Assembly: GCA_027924645.1 (NCBI GenBank)
Contig: BSBN01000445.1
Span: 2,773,001 to 2,837,000, forward strand
From: Cunninghamia lanceolata
Taxonomy: Eukaryota; Streptophyta; Pinopsida; Cupressales; Cupressaceae
Direction of reading: 5' to 3'
Length of the DNA: 64,000 nt
Below the pieces are notes generated by a model. The model was not told where the DNA came from. It worked only from the letters and a program-made list of their open reading frames with translations, and ran no database searches. Shown here in pieces: positions 34,101-43,417 of the stretch (positions are counted from its first letter, which is position 1; each line of letters opens with the position of its first letter). Position numbers and translations under genes: made by a program.

Positions 34101-36721
34101 GGGGGCTCAATAGGTCCTTGTTCTTGTGATCCCAAGCCGCCATGTCCTTTATAGCCCATGTTCTTTATGATACGAAACCTGTTGTTGTATCGCTCTACTT
34201 CAAGTTGGACTTGGTCATTTTCATCAAAGAATATCCAAGAATCGATGTCCTCAATGTCTTCGTCATCCAAGAAACCACCTTTAATGAATACGGTAGGGGG
34301 AGCTTTGATAACAGCGGAGGATGAAGTGGGCTTAGATGTAGAGGGCTTACCGTGGGATTTAGGAGATAATGGAAGGGTGCCAACGCAACAGGATTCCTGC
34401 AATTTGTATTCACCAGGGCCATGTTCGGTATATTTGATATGGAGGTTGGAAGCGGCTTTGCTAGATGAGGGCTTGAGGAGATCGGATGGGTCTACATAGG
34501 AGGAAGACGGATATGCCTCGGTGTTGAGAGGGATACGGTTTGGACTCTGATATTTAGCTTGAAAGGCACGGCAAAACTCAAATGGATTGGGATCAGCTTG
34601 AATGGTAACTTCAACACCCTTATGTGGAAATTTAAGGCATTGGTGATATGTAGATGGAACTGCTTTAAGGGTATGGATCCAAGGGCGACCGAGGATGATG
34701 TTGTAAGGCAGATCAATATCAAGGACTTGACAGCGAGTTTCTGTAATGACCGGTCCAACTTGAATAGGCAATAAGATGATCCCTTCAGTATCTCTTTCAG
34801 CGTCATCATATGCTCTGATGGTAATAACCTTGGAGGTGTCTACATTTTTCTCCAAATATCCCAATTTTTTGATGAGTTTCAAAGAACATATATTTAGACC
34901 AGCTCCCCCATCTATCAAGACTCGTTTGATACGGCGTTGATTAACAAACACTTCAATATGGAGGGCCTCATTGTGTGACGGATGAATTGAGGGTTGAAGA
35001 TCTTTGTCGGAAAAGGTTAAATGACAAGGGGCTGCAATGCTAGCGACCATGGATTGAAATTGTGTGATATTAATATTATTAGGCACCGAAGACTCTTGTA
35101 AGGCCTTATCAAGGATAGCTTTATGTGCGGGGGATATGCGGAGCAGCTCAAGGATAGATATGTGTGCGGGTGTTTTGCCAAGGTGATCCAAGAGGTTATA
35201 GTCAGAGAGAGGTCGAGGAGGATGAGGGGGTGCTCCTTGAATGGTAACTCGACCTCTTCGCGTGGTTACGGCACAATCAGGTGCTCCTTGGACGGTAATG
35301 GTAGAAATACGAGCATGGTCAATGCGGCCAATGGTAGATGATGCATAGCTATAGGGAATAGCATTTCCAGCTTGAAGGTTATTTGTCTGATCATGAGATG
35401 GAAGTGGATTCTTGAAAGTCTCTAGATCATAGTTTGATGTGGATTGTTGAGCAGGTTGAGGTGTTGAAGGTGTGACGTTGATTAGACCTTGATCAATGCA
35501 GTCTTGGATAACATGTTTTAAGCGCATACAACCATTTGTTTTATGTCCTTTAACTCGATGGTAATCACAATACTCATTCTCTTTGTACCAAGGAGCTCGA
35601 AAGAGTGGTTCGCCGTTTGGTGGTGCATCGGGTAGAATAACATCTCCGGCTTGAAGCAGCTTCCGAAGAATAACTTCCATGGGTTCCACTAATGGTGTAA
35701 ATTGTCGGCGTGGATTAGAAGTTTGGCGTTGGTTTCTTCGTGGTGGAAAAGACTGTCTTGGTGGAGAGGCTGCTTGAATGTTGATAGGAGCTCTCATAGT
35801 TTGGATATTCTTTGTATCAACAATACCATCATTGACAACATTCTTGTTCTTGTTCCAAAAGCGAGACTTATCATTGGAATTTTGGGGAGAATCTTTGTTA
35901 TCACGAAAGATCTTGATAGTTCCTTTGGCAATTAAGGCTTGTTCAATAATAACTCCTTTGGAAACTAGTTCGTCAAAGGTGCTAGCGCTTTGCAATTGTA
36001 GTTGGAATGACAGCTCAGGATGAAGATTTTGAACAAAGATGTCAAGCTGTTGTTTCTCAGGGATTTCCCATGATAATTTGCTAGCCATATTACGCCATCG
36101 TTGGGTAAATGAGGAAAAGGTTTCACCATTGCGTTGTTTGTTGTTGACAAGGTCATTCATGTTTACCTCATGTTCAATGTTGAAGGCAAAATGTGATCGA
36201 AACTTGGTTGCCAATTCTGAAAAAGTCTTAATTCCTGGAGGTAAATGGGAAAACCATTCGAGAGCTTGTCCTGCTAAGCTTTGAGGAAATAGTCTCAAGA
36301 GATATGTATCATCATAGGCAACGTCGAGACATGCCACGAAAAAGGCTCGAAGATGGTCATCCGGATTTCCTTTCCCTTTGTACTTATCAAATTGTGGGAT
36401 TTCAAAGTGTGGTGGAAAAGGTATCATATTAAGAGACTTGTCAAATGGATAAGCGCATATGTTTTCGAGAGAGAAAGGTTTCTTGCCTTGTCCTACCCTT
36501 TCATCGATCATCTGTTGGATATCGGCTGAGGATAACTGCTGTTGTTGCGAAGGGGGTTGAGTGTGATATGAGACATATTGCGGTTGTGGTTGTGGTATAT
36601 GTGGAGTTGTGACAGTTTGTTGTGGTTGTGGGATGTACGAAGCTGTGACTGTTTGTTGGGGTTGTGTGCCCACAATGTATGTCAAAGGAGTGGTATGTGA
36701 CATGTACGTGTTAGAGGATTG
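31184..36721 (-). CDS. Tat gag-pol: capsid, protease, G-patch, RT, two RNases H
   Basis: A 1839-codon frame from ATG 36703, continuous with the upstream gag frame across a TAG. In order, by residue: Gln/Pro-rich start; retrotransposon gag domain (about 100-240, with ALEWFSHLP); zinc knuckle CDYHRVKGHKTNGC (about 380); aspartic protease LIDGGAGLNIC (about 597), with DGG as in other Tat elements; G-patch-like motif IKNMGYKGHGGLG..GLGY (about 845-890); RT (about 1190-1370; YVDD at 32811-32822); canonical RNase H (about 1440-1560); second RNase H with YFDGS, KYEAL, GDSQL and AADAM (about 1583-1700); and the start of the integrase zinc domain. It ends at TAG 31184-31186, where Trp is expected. Apart from the two TAGs it looks intact. 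Confidence 0.95.
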   Translation of the reverse strand, partial: QSSNTYMSHTTPLTYIVGTQPQQTVTASYIPQPQQTVTTPHIPQPQPQYVSYHTQPPSQQQQLSSADIQQMIDERVGQGKKPFSLENICAYPFDKSLNMIPFPPHFEIPQFDKYKGKGNPDDHLRAFFVACLDVAYDDTYLLRLFPQSLAGQALEWFSHLPPGIKTFSELATKFRSHFAFNIEHEVNMNDLVNNKQRNGETFSSFTQRWRNMASKLSWEIPEKQQLDIFVQNLHPELSFQLQLQSASTFDELVSKGVIIEQALIAKGTIKIFRDNKDSPQNSNDKSRFWNKNKNVVNDGIVDTKNIQTMRAPINIQAASPPRQSFPPRRNQRQTSNPRRQFTPLVEPMEVILRKLLQAGDVILPDAPPNGEPLFRAPWYKENEYCDYHRVKGHKTNGCMRLKHVIQDCIDQGLINVTPSTPQPAQQSTSNYDLETFKNPLPSHDQTNNLQAGNAIPYSYASSTIGRIDHARISTITVQGAPDCAVTTRRGRVTIQGAPPHPPRPLSDYNLLDHLGKTPAHISILELLRISPAHKAILDKALQESSVPNNINITQFQSMVASIAAPCHLTFSDKDLQPSIHPSHNEALHIEVFVNQRRIKRVLIDGGAGLNICSLKLIKKLGYLEKNVDTSKVITIRAYDDAERDTEGIILLPIQVGPVITETRCQVLDIDLPYNIILGRPWIHTLKAVPSTYHQCLKFPHKGVEVTIQADPNPFEFCRAFQAKYQSPNRIPLNTEAYPSSSYVDPSDLLKPSSSKAASNLHIKYTEHGPGEYKLQESCCVGTLPLSPKSHGKPSTSKPTSSSAVIKAPPTVFIKGGFLDDEDIEDIDSWIFFDENDQVQLEVERYNNRFRIIKNMGYKGHGGLGSQEQGPIEPPIVSKKFNKQGLGYQPEVPRPKDIKCISDIDVGPSSVGETSNSDTIDDSSLHITDLFQEHSIFMFSATSSSHHNPSIRLSLVYPDLIDWDQQGAPILDTFENDEAIAEFMGLRQGIPLGDHKAGFMMELPKLAYFGGSIKSFSRKSEINKIQQNRSLGENRKAPLDREKVKIKDVSEGENLSEEPEDEGFDLPVAADYHEKSTVLVEKSQDMNLGTEQNPKITFLAASLSEQERKNFTAFFLRRAINFAWTYVDMPGLDPSLVVHHLAVFPDAKPVKQKLRKMHPQVALLVKAEIQKLLEAKFIKPIDYPEWVSNLVPVAKPDGRVRCCTDFRDLNKACPKDDFPLPSIDNIVDLTAGHEMLSLMDGFSGYNQIKIVEEDQDKTSFICPWGTYCWVVMPFGLKNAGATYQRAMTVIFHDLFHTIMEDYVDDILGKSKTREGHLQVLAQIFDRLEKYQVRLNPKKCVFGVTSGKLLGYIVSRRGIEVDPAKVKAIIEMPPPTNLKQLRSLQGRLQSIRRFISQLADKCHPFQHLLRKGEPFKWDEKCQQAFDKIKEYLATPPVLIPPVLDRPLLLYISSTTAALGALLAQHDDSGKEQAIYYISRTLVGYKLNYSFMEKACLALVFASQKLRHYMLNQTTKLISNVDPLKYLLSKALLTGRLAKWVMILSEFDIQYVNRKAIKGQVIADQLAAAPITDIQPIYPEFPDEGLFNLSSPARWQLYFDGSYTQHGSGAGILFVTPQGDYIPKSYRIAFPCTNNIAKYEALITGLRMAVQWAIKQLRVFGDSQLVIKQVLDEYQTKDEKLLPYKLMVDDFKQYFEDITFEQIPRLQNRAADAMAMIGSLLDMPSNTHKCEFLVEQLLIPAFEVPQSELICEIVGPNSLWYKDIYEYLHNHTLPLQLSNTQRKTFIRRASRYTILGDTLYRRSLDGILLRCLDSEEAKTALREVHEGVCGSHSAGPSLVKKLLRAGYY

Positions 36722-37900
36722 CTATCCTTGAGACACAAGTGGCAAGTGGGTGTGCATTACATGAGAAGTGGATGTTGGATTGATAGTAGCAGATGGTTGG
36801 GAAGTTGGGATTGAATTCATGACATGGTAAGTGACGGAGGGATTAGTAGATACAACAGAAGGGTGAACATTGGGATTGGTATTTTGGACAATATGAGGAT
36901 TGGTATACGTCATGTGTTGAGTGATATTAGAGAAGCCTTGGGTAGCATAAGAGGGATTGATGGTATGTGAAGGATTGGAAGAAGAGGACAGCATGGATGT
37001 AAGTTGATCTACATAAGCGATCTTATTGTTTGGATTGGCTTGAGAAATGAGGGAATCACTCATGTCAATGAGACTAATGTTGGGATTATAGGATAACATG
37101 GAGGAATTAGCAGTTGGTGTATGAGATGTGGTAGATTGCAATGGTTGTGAAGCATGGACAACATGTGTTGTTGGAATGGTTTGAGAGGTATGCACACCGT
37201 AAGATATGGGAATTGCTTGTGATGCTCGAAGTGTTTGTGCTTGTGTTACATGGACAGCTTGTGTAACTTGAGGCATGGAAACAGTCATGGTAGAAGGAGA
37301 GATATGTTGAGGGACATGAAAAGGTGGGATGTTGAGATTTTGTGACATGAAAGGAAGCACATTGGTGGGCACTATCAATGGTTCTAAGGTATGCTCTGAT
37401 CGCGGTAACTCAAATGAAGCAACAAGAGGCAATGAGGATGGTGTTTGCGAGGTAGTAGAAGATGATGTGACTATAGTAGATGGTCTATTCGCAACAACAG
37501 CAGTAGTGTTGGGATCGTGCTCTCTAATAGTGGATATATCAAAGTCTTTAGGTAGTTTAGCACCCATGCGAGCAAGTTGGAGAAAACAGCGATCAGGCTC
37601 AGATATCATGAGTTTCTCAACTTGGTCCCATAGATAGGTATCTTGGAATTCTGATGAGTCGTCTTGAGATTGTTCTTCGAAAGTTTCCAAGGATGGTGGA
37701 GGGTGCATTTGTTGTGAAGATGATTCGCCCCTAGTGTACCCTTGAGGTATAAACATATGAGAAGGCATACCAGTTGTGAATTGAGTTGCGTCCTTAAGAG
37801 GTGTTGTGAATTGTTTCATCTCAGCTTGCAATTTGGCATCCATTTTAGCTTTCAATTTGGCTTCTATTTCAGCTCGATATTGACTCCTAGTTTGAGGCAT
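36722..37900 (-). CDS. Tat gag N-terminal region (Ser/Thr/Gln-rich)
   Basis: A 392-residue frame from ATG 37900 (MPQTRSQYRAEI), ending at TAG 36722-36724, after which the gag-pol frame continues unbroken to ATG 36703. An earlier GTG at 38059 is unlikely. It starts with a charged helix (AEIEAKLKAKMDAKLQAEM), then a conserved-looking LWDQVEKLMISEPDRCF segment, then about 200 residues of low-complexity Ser, Thr, Gln, Pro and His with many THVV/SQTIP-like repeats. The stop lies before the capsid domain, so it either needs suppression or is a recent nonsense mutation. The following codons CAATCC only partly resemble the tobamovirus-type readthrough context. Confidence 0.85.
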   Translation of the reverse strand: MPQTRSQYRAEIEAKLKAKMDAKLQAEMKQFTTPLKDATQFTTGMPSHMFIPQGYTRGESSSQQMHPPPSLETFEEQSQDDSSEFQDTYLWDQVEKLMISEPDRCFLQLARMGAKLPKDFDISTIREHDPNTTAVVANRPSTIVTSSSTTSQTPSSLPLVASFELPRSEHTLEPLIVPTNVLPFMSQNLNIPPFHVPQHISPSTMTVSMPQVTQAVHVTQAQTLRASQAIPISYGVHTSQTIPTTHVVHASQPLQSTTSHTPTANSSMLSYNPNISLIDMSDSLISQANPNNKIAYVDQLTSMLSSSSNPSHTINPSYATQGFSNITQHMTYTNPHIVQNTNPNVHPSVVSTNPSVTYHVMNSIPTSQPSATINPTSTSHVMHTHLPLVSQG

Positions 37901-38400
37901 GATGTTGATGATGAAGTTGAGCTTGTCAAAGTTTTGAGACCCAAAAGATGATAGTTGGTTGATTGGTTGCTGTTTTGGTTTGCTGGTTTGGCTAAGTTTG
38001 CTTGGTTGATTTGTTTTGGCTGAGTTGTTGTTGGTTGTCCCTAGAGGTAGCTCAATCACTCAAGGGAAAGATTGTTTGCTGTTGATGTTTGTTGGAGCTA
38101 AAGCTAAAAGAGATTGTTTGCTGAAGCTAAAGCTGAAGGATGTTTGTTGGCTGAAGCTAAAACTGAAGGTTGTTTGTTGATTGAAATGATTGGATTGATG
38201 TCTGATTTGCTGGTTGGGGTCTCAAAAGATGGAAAAGCTCATGAGTTGTGATTGATTGATAAGCTCAAAATAGGAGACAAAGTCCAGGTATTTGCTATTG
38301 ATCAAAGATAAGTCTGAAAGCTGATGTTTGAGGTTCAAGCAAGCTGGTCCTGAGGCTAATTCAGCTGATGCACTGAGATTTGCAGGAATTTTAGCTACAG

Positions 38401-38930
38401 GCGACTGATGATAGCTCAAAGGCGACTCACAGGATGCTAAAGGCGATTAATGAGAGCTTAAATGCGATCTGGTTTAGATGTGACAGAAAAATGACAGTGC
38501 TAACCAGAAGCGAATGCTATTCCAGAGGCGACAACTGTTGGTTCAAAGGCGATTACTATTAGTTCAGAGACGACTCAGATATCCCTAAAGGCGACAGTCT
38601 GTTGTTCATAGGCGAACTTGTTCAGGAATCAGGCGAATAACTGTGGCTTAAAAGCGACTTATCTCAGGGAATATGCGACTGGTTATGAATCAGATGCGAC
38701 TTGGTTCAGACAGTAGGCGATCATCTGTGGTTCAAAAGCAATTTTGTTTAAGCAAAAGGCGATCAACTGTAGTTTAAAAGCGACTCTGTTTAAGCAATAT
38801 GCGGGCAATTGTAGTTTAAAAGCGATGCAATTCAGGCAGATGCGAGTCACTATAGTTCAGAAGTGATGTTGATGATCTGTGCGAGCAGTTTAGGTTCAAA
38901 AGTGACTGTGTTTGTGTAACAGTGGTCTGA
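38401..38930 (-). repeat. 21-bp periodic GCGAC repeat tract, gag-proximal
   Basis: On the plus strand the core GCGA(C/T) begins at 38401, 38422, 38442, 38464, then 38528, 38549, 38570, 38591, 38612, 38633, 38654, 38675, 38696, 38717, 38738, 38759, 38780, 38801, 38822, 38842, 38863 and 38902. The step is 21 bp almost throughout, while sequence between the cores is diverged (a loose GTTCAAAAG precedes many cores). In the element's sense direction the core is GTCGC. It lies in the untranslated leader. Confidence 0.9.
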
Positions 38931-38959
38931 TTTTGCAGTTTTTTCCAGCAAGAAAACAA

Positions 38960-39610
38960 TGATAACAGTCACTCACACTTACAACAAGCACAAACTGATA
39001 CAACCTAGGCTAGGATAGGACAGTATCTGTTGAATCCCCTAGCTGCGCCTATTCAAAGCGGGTAGCTCCAGGATCTTGATAGCACCGGCTCCTCCTTACA
39101 TTTGCACACACTTCTCACGCATACCAAGATCTGGGATTCTTATAAGGCTTGACCCTCTCCAAACCTTTAGATTGTCCCTGCTACCTCGGCTAAGAACCGC
39201 ATGAATCGGGGCCGCTTCAAGGGTTTTGCCCTCTGCGTCAACAGATAGAAGGTTTTTGGCTACTACACAAAGTTGCTAATAAGGGCATCCGTTCGGGTGG
39301 CTATACGTGCGGCAGCGCTACTCTCCGTTATGGAGTCTCCCAGCCTCCAAGGGTTGTGCCTTGGAGGGTTTTGGGGGAGGTTGGCTGTCGGTATAACACA
39401 ACTGCACCCGTTGTTTGTGGCTTTCGACACAAACACTTTTCTTATATAGCGGTTCGGAAGGACTTGGCTTTAGCCCGTTACCGCTTGGGTCGTATCCCTT
39501 CTCACACCGGGAAGGCAGGCCCTCTAAAGATAATGACAAGTTCTCATGCACCCAAGATCCATTTGATAGGCAAGGGGAGAGGATACTTTTGTCATTAAAT
39601 TTGGGTTACA
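38960..39610 (-). promoter_or_regulatory. Conserved leader block with hairpin
   Basis: GC-richer block between the two periodic tracts. It contains a perfect 9-bp hairpin CCTCCAAGG/CCTTGGAGG (39344-39352, 39359-39367; loop GTTGTG). Part of it (39448-39530; sense-strand CTTTAGAGGGCCT..AAGGGAT..GACC, then CCGC.ATATAA) resembles 52931-53031 in the second Tat element. There is no convincing ORF. A role in translation or RNA packaging is possible but unproven. Confidence 0.5.
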
Positions 39611-39875
39611 ATCAGGCACATGCAAGCAATCAAAAAGATAAATCAAGCACGGAGCAAACAGTAATTCATTTTAAGCACCAAGCCCAAATATGCCTAATTT
39701 AGTGAAAAAAAAAAACCACAAATCTTGGACCGATCAAACCTGCAACAGATATGTCAGTAGTTTGATAACCTCCTTTCTTGGACAAATCGATAAGATGCTG
39801 CGCAAATAGCCAGTTAATAGCCAAAAATCAAACTGGAACTGAAATAGGCTTAAAAACAACAGAGCTATACCAGAT

Positions 39876-40562
39876 GCGACTCACTGTTGATCAAAAGCGA
39901 CCTCTATTTTAACAGAGGTGAAATACTGCGAATCATATGCGACGCGAAACAATACCGGATGCGACTCCTGTTAGCTCATAAGCGATTCATATTTTCCATA
40001 AGCGATTGGTTGAGGGCTGGATGCGACCTGTTTCTGCAAAAAACACAGCCGATAAACAAAAACCCTAGCCTAACAGGCGAACAATATCAGTCCATAAGCG
40101 AATTCAAAAGCAACTTCTATCGTGTCATATGCGATCCCGATATACCAGAAGCGGCCTCTTGTAGGTCGAAGGTGACCTGTCTCTGCAAAACAAAAATCTA
40201 AACCCTAACCTGCACAGGCGAATATTATTAGCTCATAAGCGTATCATATCAGAATAAAAGCGCGCACTGTTAGGTCGAAAGCGATGCGGATTTGTGCAAA
40301 AGGCGGCCCCTGTTAGATTAAAAGCGATCTGATTATGCGCAAAACGGCGGCTATTAGATCAAAAGCGGCAAATACATTTAACACAGTCGCATACATTAGA
40401 GGCGATCATTTTAATGATAAAAGCGATTCGGTTTACCTGAGACGACGTCTGTTCGATCAAAGGCGATCTAGAGAGGAATATGCAGCCTGTTCCAGCTCAA
40501 AAGCGACGTAGAAATCCAGAAGCGGTGGATTTTCATTCGAAAGCGACTGGAATTTTCTGCGA
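39876..40562 (-). repeat. 21-bp periodic GCGAC repeat tract, LTR-proximal
   Basis: Cores at 39876, 39897, 39918, 39939, 39961, 39982, 40002, 40023, 40077, 40098, 40131, 40151, 40172, 40218, 40239, 40260, 40281, 40302, 40324, 40347, 40365, 40423, 40443, 40463, 40503, 40522 and 40543. Most steps are 20-22 bp, with two short insertions (near 40050 and 40190) that both contain AACCCTA-like sequence. Confidence 0.85.
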
Positions 40563-40625
40563 GCACCTGCAAAATCTGATCTTCAAAGAAACAACTCCAA
40601 AAAATGAAGTTAATCAGGGACGTGA

Positions 40626-40643
40626 GTCCCACCGGGCGTGCCA
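40626..40643 (-). promoter_or_regulatory. Primer binding site of Tat element
   Basis: The minus strand reads TGGCACGCCCGGTGGGAC, three bases inside the LTR. An almost identical site (TGGCATGCCTGATGGGAC) lies at 51934-51951 in the second Tat element. I did not assign the tRNA with certainty. Confidence 0.88.
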
Positions 40644-40646
40644 AAA

Positions 40647-41424
40647 TGTGATAGGTGAAAGTCAGGTGTGGCAGATCAGACATAGTCGTGAAACCCTAAC
40701 CCTACCATCATCAAGGAATCTAACCTAAATGAAATCAAAGGATAATGCAATTCAAGCATAACATCACCTAGACCGTGCGATTCCTTGTTTAAGAGAGAGA
40801 TGTGGACTGCTTCTTCAATGATAAGCAATTACAAAGCTGAAAGATGCCATTGATGGATGATAAAAGCTTGAATGTTCGAATGCTCAAGATGATAATGGAG
40901 TTGCTGTATGATTGCTGGATTGCTAGATACTATATGATTTCTGGATGTCTCATATGGAGTGAGAGGCTGTTTATATAGGACTCAACCAAGATCAATCAAC
41001 GGTGGAGATTCAGAGGCTATGTGAATGGCTAAGATTGAAAGTTACTAAATTTAGGTCCAATTAGTTGTGCATGTGAAGGATTTTAAATGAAAGTTGTCTT
41101 ACAACACATGATAAATGGGAAATGGACAAGTGTTAAAATGTGATAAATGATAAAGGCTTAATTCAAATAAAGTATTTGAATTAGTGGGATATGAGTTGGA
41201 AATTAATTAAATAAATAAAATTTATTTAATTAATATGATAAATGCATAAAATGGGATAAGACATGATGTGGAATTAATTAAATAAATACAATTTATTTAA
41301 TTAATCGGCTAAATGAATGAGAATGGGATTTTAATTAAATAAATAAAATTTATTTAATTAATTGGGTAATGGATTAGTGATTTAACAAGGTGTCGTTAGA
41401 CATGGACAAATTTGGGTGTCTACA
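40647..41424 (-). repeat. 5' LTR of Tat element
   Basis: 778 bp, matching the left LTR except at four single-base differences near 40828, 40854, 40868 and 40877. The TATA-like box at 40970-40979 (minus strand CCTATATAAA) is the likely promoter, giving a start near 40940 and a leader of about 3 kb. Confidence 0.97.
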
Positions 41425-41429
41425 AGTGT

Positions 41430-41544
41430 CTTTTTCTTCCCTTCTGCCTTAGAATCTTTTGCTTCTTTACACTTCTCCTCTACCATAGAAACTTTAATAA
41501 AAACACTTCCAAATTCATTTGACATCAATGACAATATTTCAACA
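41430..41544 (-). repeat. 5' LTR of copia remnant, second part
   Basis: Continuation beyond the Tat insertion, ending TTGACATCAATGACAATATT then TCAACA. The TTGACATCAATGAC phrase is the same one found near the LTR end of the copia element at 10-17 kb, which supports this as the LTR terminus. Confidence 0.8.
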
Positions 41545-41559
41545 CCCACATGCACCTAT

Positions 41560-42480
41560 TGGTCCAAATGGAACATTCCCATGTGTCACAGATTCTAGGA
41601 ACTACTCCATTAAAGTGTGGTAATTTTTTTCTCTTAGGGATCTTAAGTGACTTTGTCAGAAGCCTATATCCTGGAATGACTATGACACTTGGTGCATGAA
41701 ACAAGACATCCACTAGCATTTAACCCCACACCCCAATGTGTTGGCATAGTTCATTTGGCTCCATGAGATGTAGAATGAAAAATATAGCTTCTGGCAAGGT
41801 TATCTTGAATGCCACTGATGCATTTTGCAAGAATACATTTAATTACGACACAGTCAAATGTATTGGAGTTGAAAAAAATAAGAGATAATATTGTGGATGG
41901 ACCCCATGTACACTTGTAAATAAAATATTTCCAATTTCCATAGATTCCAAGAACTCCTTTGTCATAGTTTGGCAATTTCTTGCTCTTAGAGATCTTAAGT
42001 GACTTTGTTAGAAGCATATATCCCAGAATGACTGGGACACTTGGTGCACAAAATGGGACCCTATAGTATTTACCAAACCACTCCAATGTGTTGGCATAGT
42101 TTGTTTAGCCCCATGAGGTGTAGAATGCAAAATCTCACTCTTAGCACCTTTCCACCACATGAAACTGAAGCATTTTTTCCTTATTTTGTTTAAAAAAGAT
42201 CAAGGTAGGTATTTGTAGGTGGACTTGACATCCACATATACATATAAAGAAGACGTTCTTAGGTGTCATGGTTTGACAAAATAGTCAATCCAAAGTTTGA
42301 CACCTTTTTTTTCTTAGGGCTTTTAAGAGACTGTCTCTGTCTAATGTAGCTGATAATGACCATGAGGCTTTACCACTAAAAAGACACCTCCCCTATCATT
42401 CACCCTCCAATCCTGACATGTTGGTATAGTCTGTTTGGCCCCACAAGGTACAAAATGAAAAAATTCACTCATAATGCAAG
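41560..42480. repeat. Three degenerate tandem copies of a 330-350 bp unit
   Basis: The anchor TCTTAAGTGACTTTGT..AGAAGC.TATATCC occurs at 41641 and 41993 and in degenerate form at 42320. A second anchor ACAT/AATGTGTTGGCATAGTTTG..GCCCCATGAGGTG occurs about 105 bp later in each. Spacing is about 352 and 328 bp. No coding potential was recognised. Confidence 0.75.
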
Positions 42481-43417
42481 TTTGTAAGTTTGTTGAAGGG
42501 GGGATATATGTAAGAGGCTTCTTACTTGAATAAGGAATGTTTTTTGTATCTTGTAGATGGACAATCCCAAGGATGTTTTCATCAAATAAAAAATCAAATT
42601 TAATTGTATCCTTCTTTCCACTAGTAAATTAATTGTAAAGACTAAGTGTTCTACTTGGCTATTGATGAAAAAGTTTGATAGTTGGTTCATGATCATGACT
42701 ATCCTCAACTTGCACCAACATGAAGAGGCCTTAAATTTATATTTGTGACCTTCATAACAAGTTATCATGTAATTTATATATAAATATTATAGAGTAATGA
42801 ACCAAATCTATTATACAATAATGCTTAATAGAGGAGAATTAAATCTCTCGTACCATGCCTTGTTTAGTGTAAAAATATGTGAAAATACACTTGATAAAAC
42901 ATGTGTTGAATAAGAATAGTAGTCACACGAACATGACAATTACATAAGGCATCCAAGCCACAATCCTCTTGCATTTTAGGACAATCAACTACTTGTAGTT
43001 TTGTTTCATAACAATAACCTTTCAAAGACTTCTTAGGACTTGATGATGAACCTACAAAACCCATAGTAAGACCCATGCAACACTAAACCACTATTATGAC
43101 TATCCCAAAATGAGGAATTAAGGCTTCCCTTACCACTATTATGATTGTCCCAAAATGTTTACTAGGAATTAATGCTTCCCTTATCACTATTATGAGGTCA
43201 TCTATCTATGCCCTTGGAATTGACACCAATACTCTTCCCTTCTTGTTCATGATAGTACCTACAACCTCCTAAACTTGTTGACTTCTTTGAATGACATGGA
43301 GATAAAAAATCCATAGAAAAATCCATGGGATCCCAAAAAGAAGGACCACTAGAAGGTGAAAGATGAGAAGCGTGAAAAAAACATGTTTTATAGACAAAAG
43401 TAAGTAATATATGAAAG
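42480..43417. other. Non-coding stretch with a short tandem duplication
   Basis: No gene seen. At about 43086-43195 a roughly 50-bp unit (CACTATTATGA..TCCCAAAATG..GGAATTAA.GCTTCCCTT) is tandemly duplicated with a partial third copy. Confidence 0.5.

Larger units (their letters stand above)
24044..41424 (-). mobile_element. Complete young Tat-type Ty3/gypsy element (17.4 kb)
   Basis: Bounded by perfect target duplications AGTGT (24039-24043, 41425-41429). The 778-bp LTRs differ at 4 sites by eye (about 0.5%). The polypurine tract (24822-24838) and primer site (40626-40643) set transcription on the minus strand. A 3-kb leader precedes gag-pol (37900-30197), all in one frame apart from two TAG codons. 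Domain order is gag, protease, G-patch-like, RT, RNase H, second RNase H, integrase, the canonical Tat order. The 3' region (24.8-30.2 kb) carries an opposing plus-strand plant mobile domain unit. It inserted into the LTR of the copia remnant. Extra antisense ORFs between integrase and 3' LTR are known in plant Tat elements; this is a clear case. Confidence 0.97.

Noticed and set aside
33830..34499. Plus-strand ORFs opposite Tat pol
   Set aside because: They are shadows of the long gag-pol frame, with no independent motifs.
39000..39600. GC-richer block considered as rRNA or another structural RNA gene
   Set aside because: I saw no rRNA or tRNA consensus stretches, and a related block lies in the leader of the second Tat element.
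38401..40562. Possible CRISPR-like array
   Set aside because: Only a 4-5 bp core is kept, there are no constant repeats or unique spacers of CRISPR size, and the setting is a plant retrotransposon leader.
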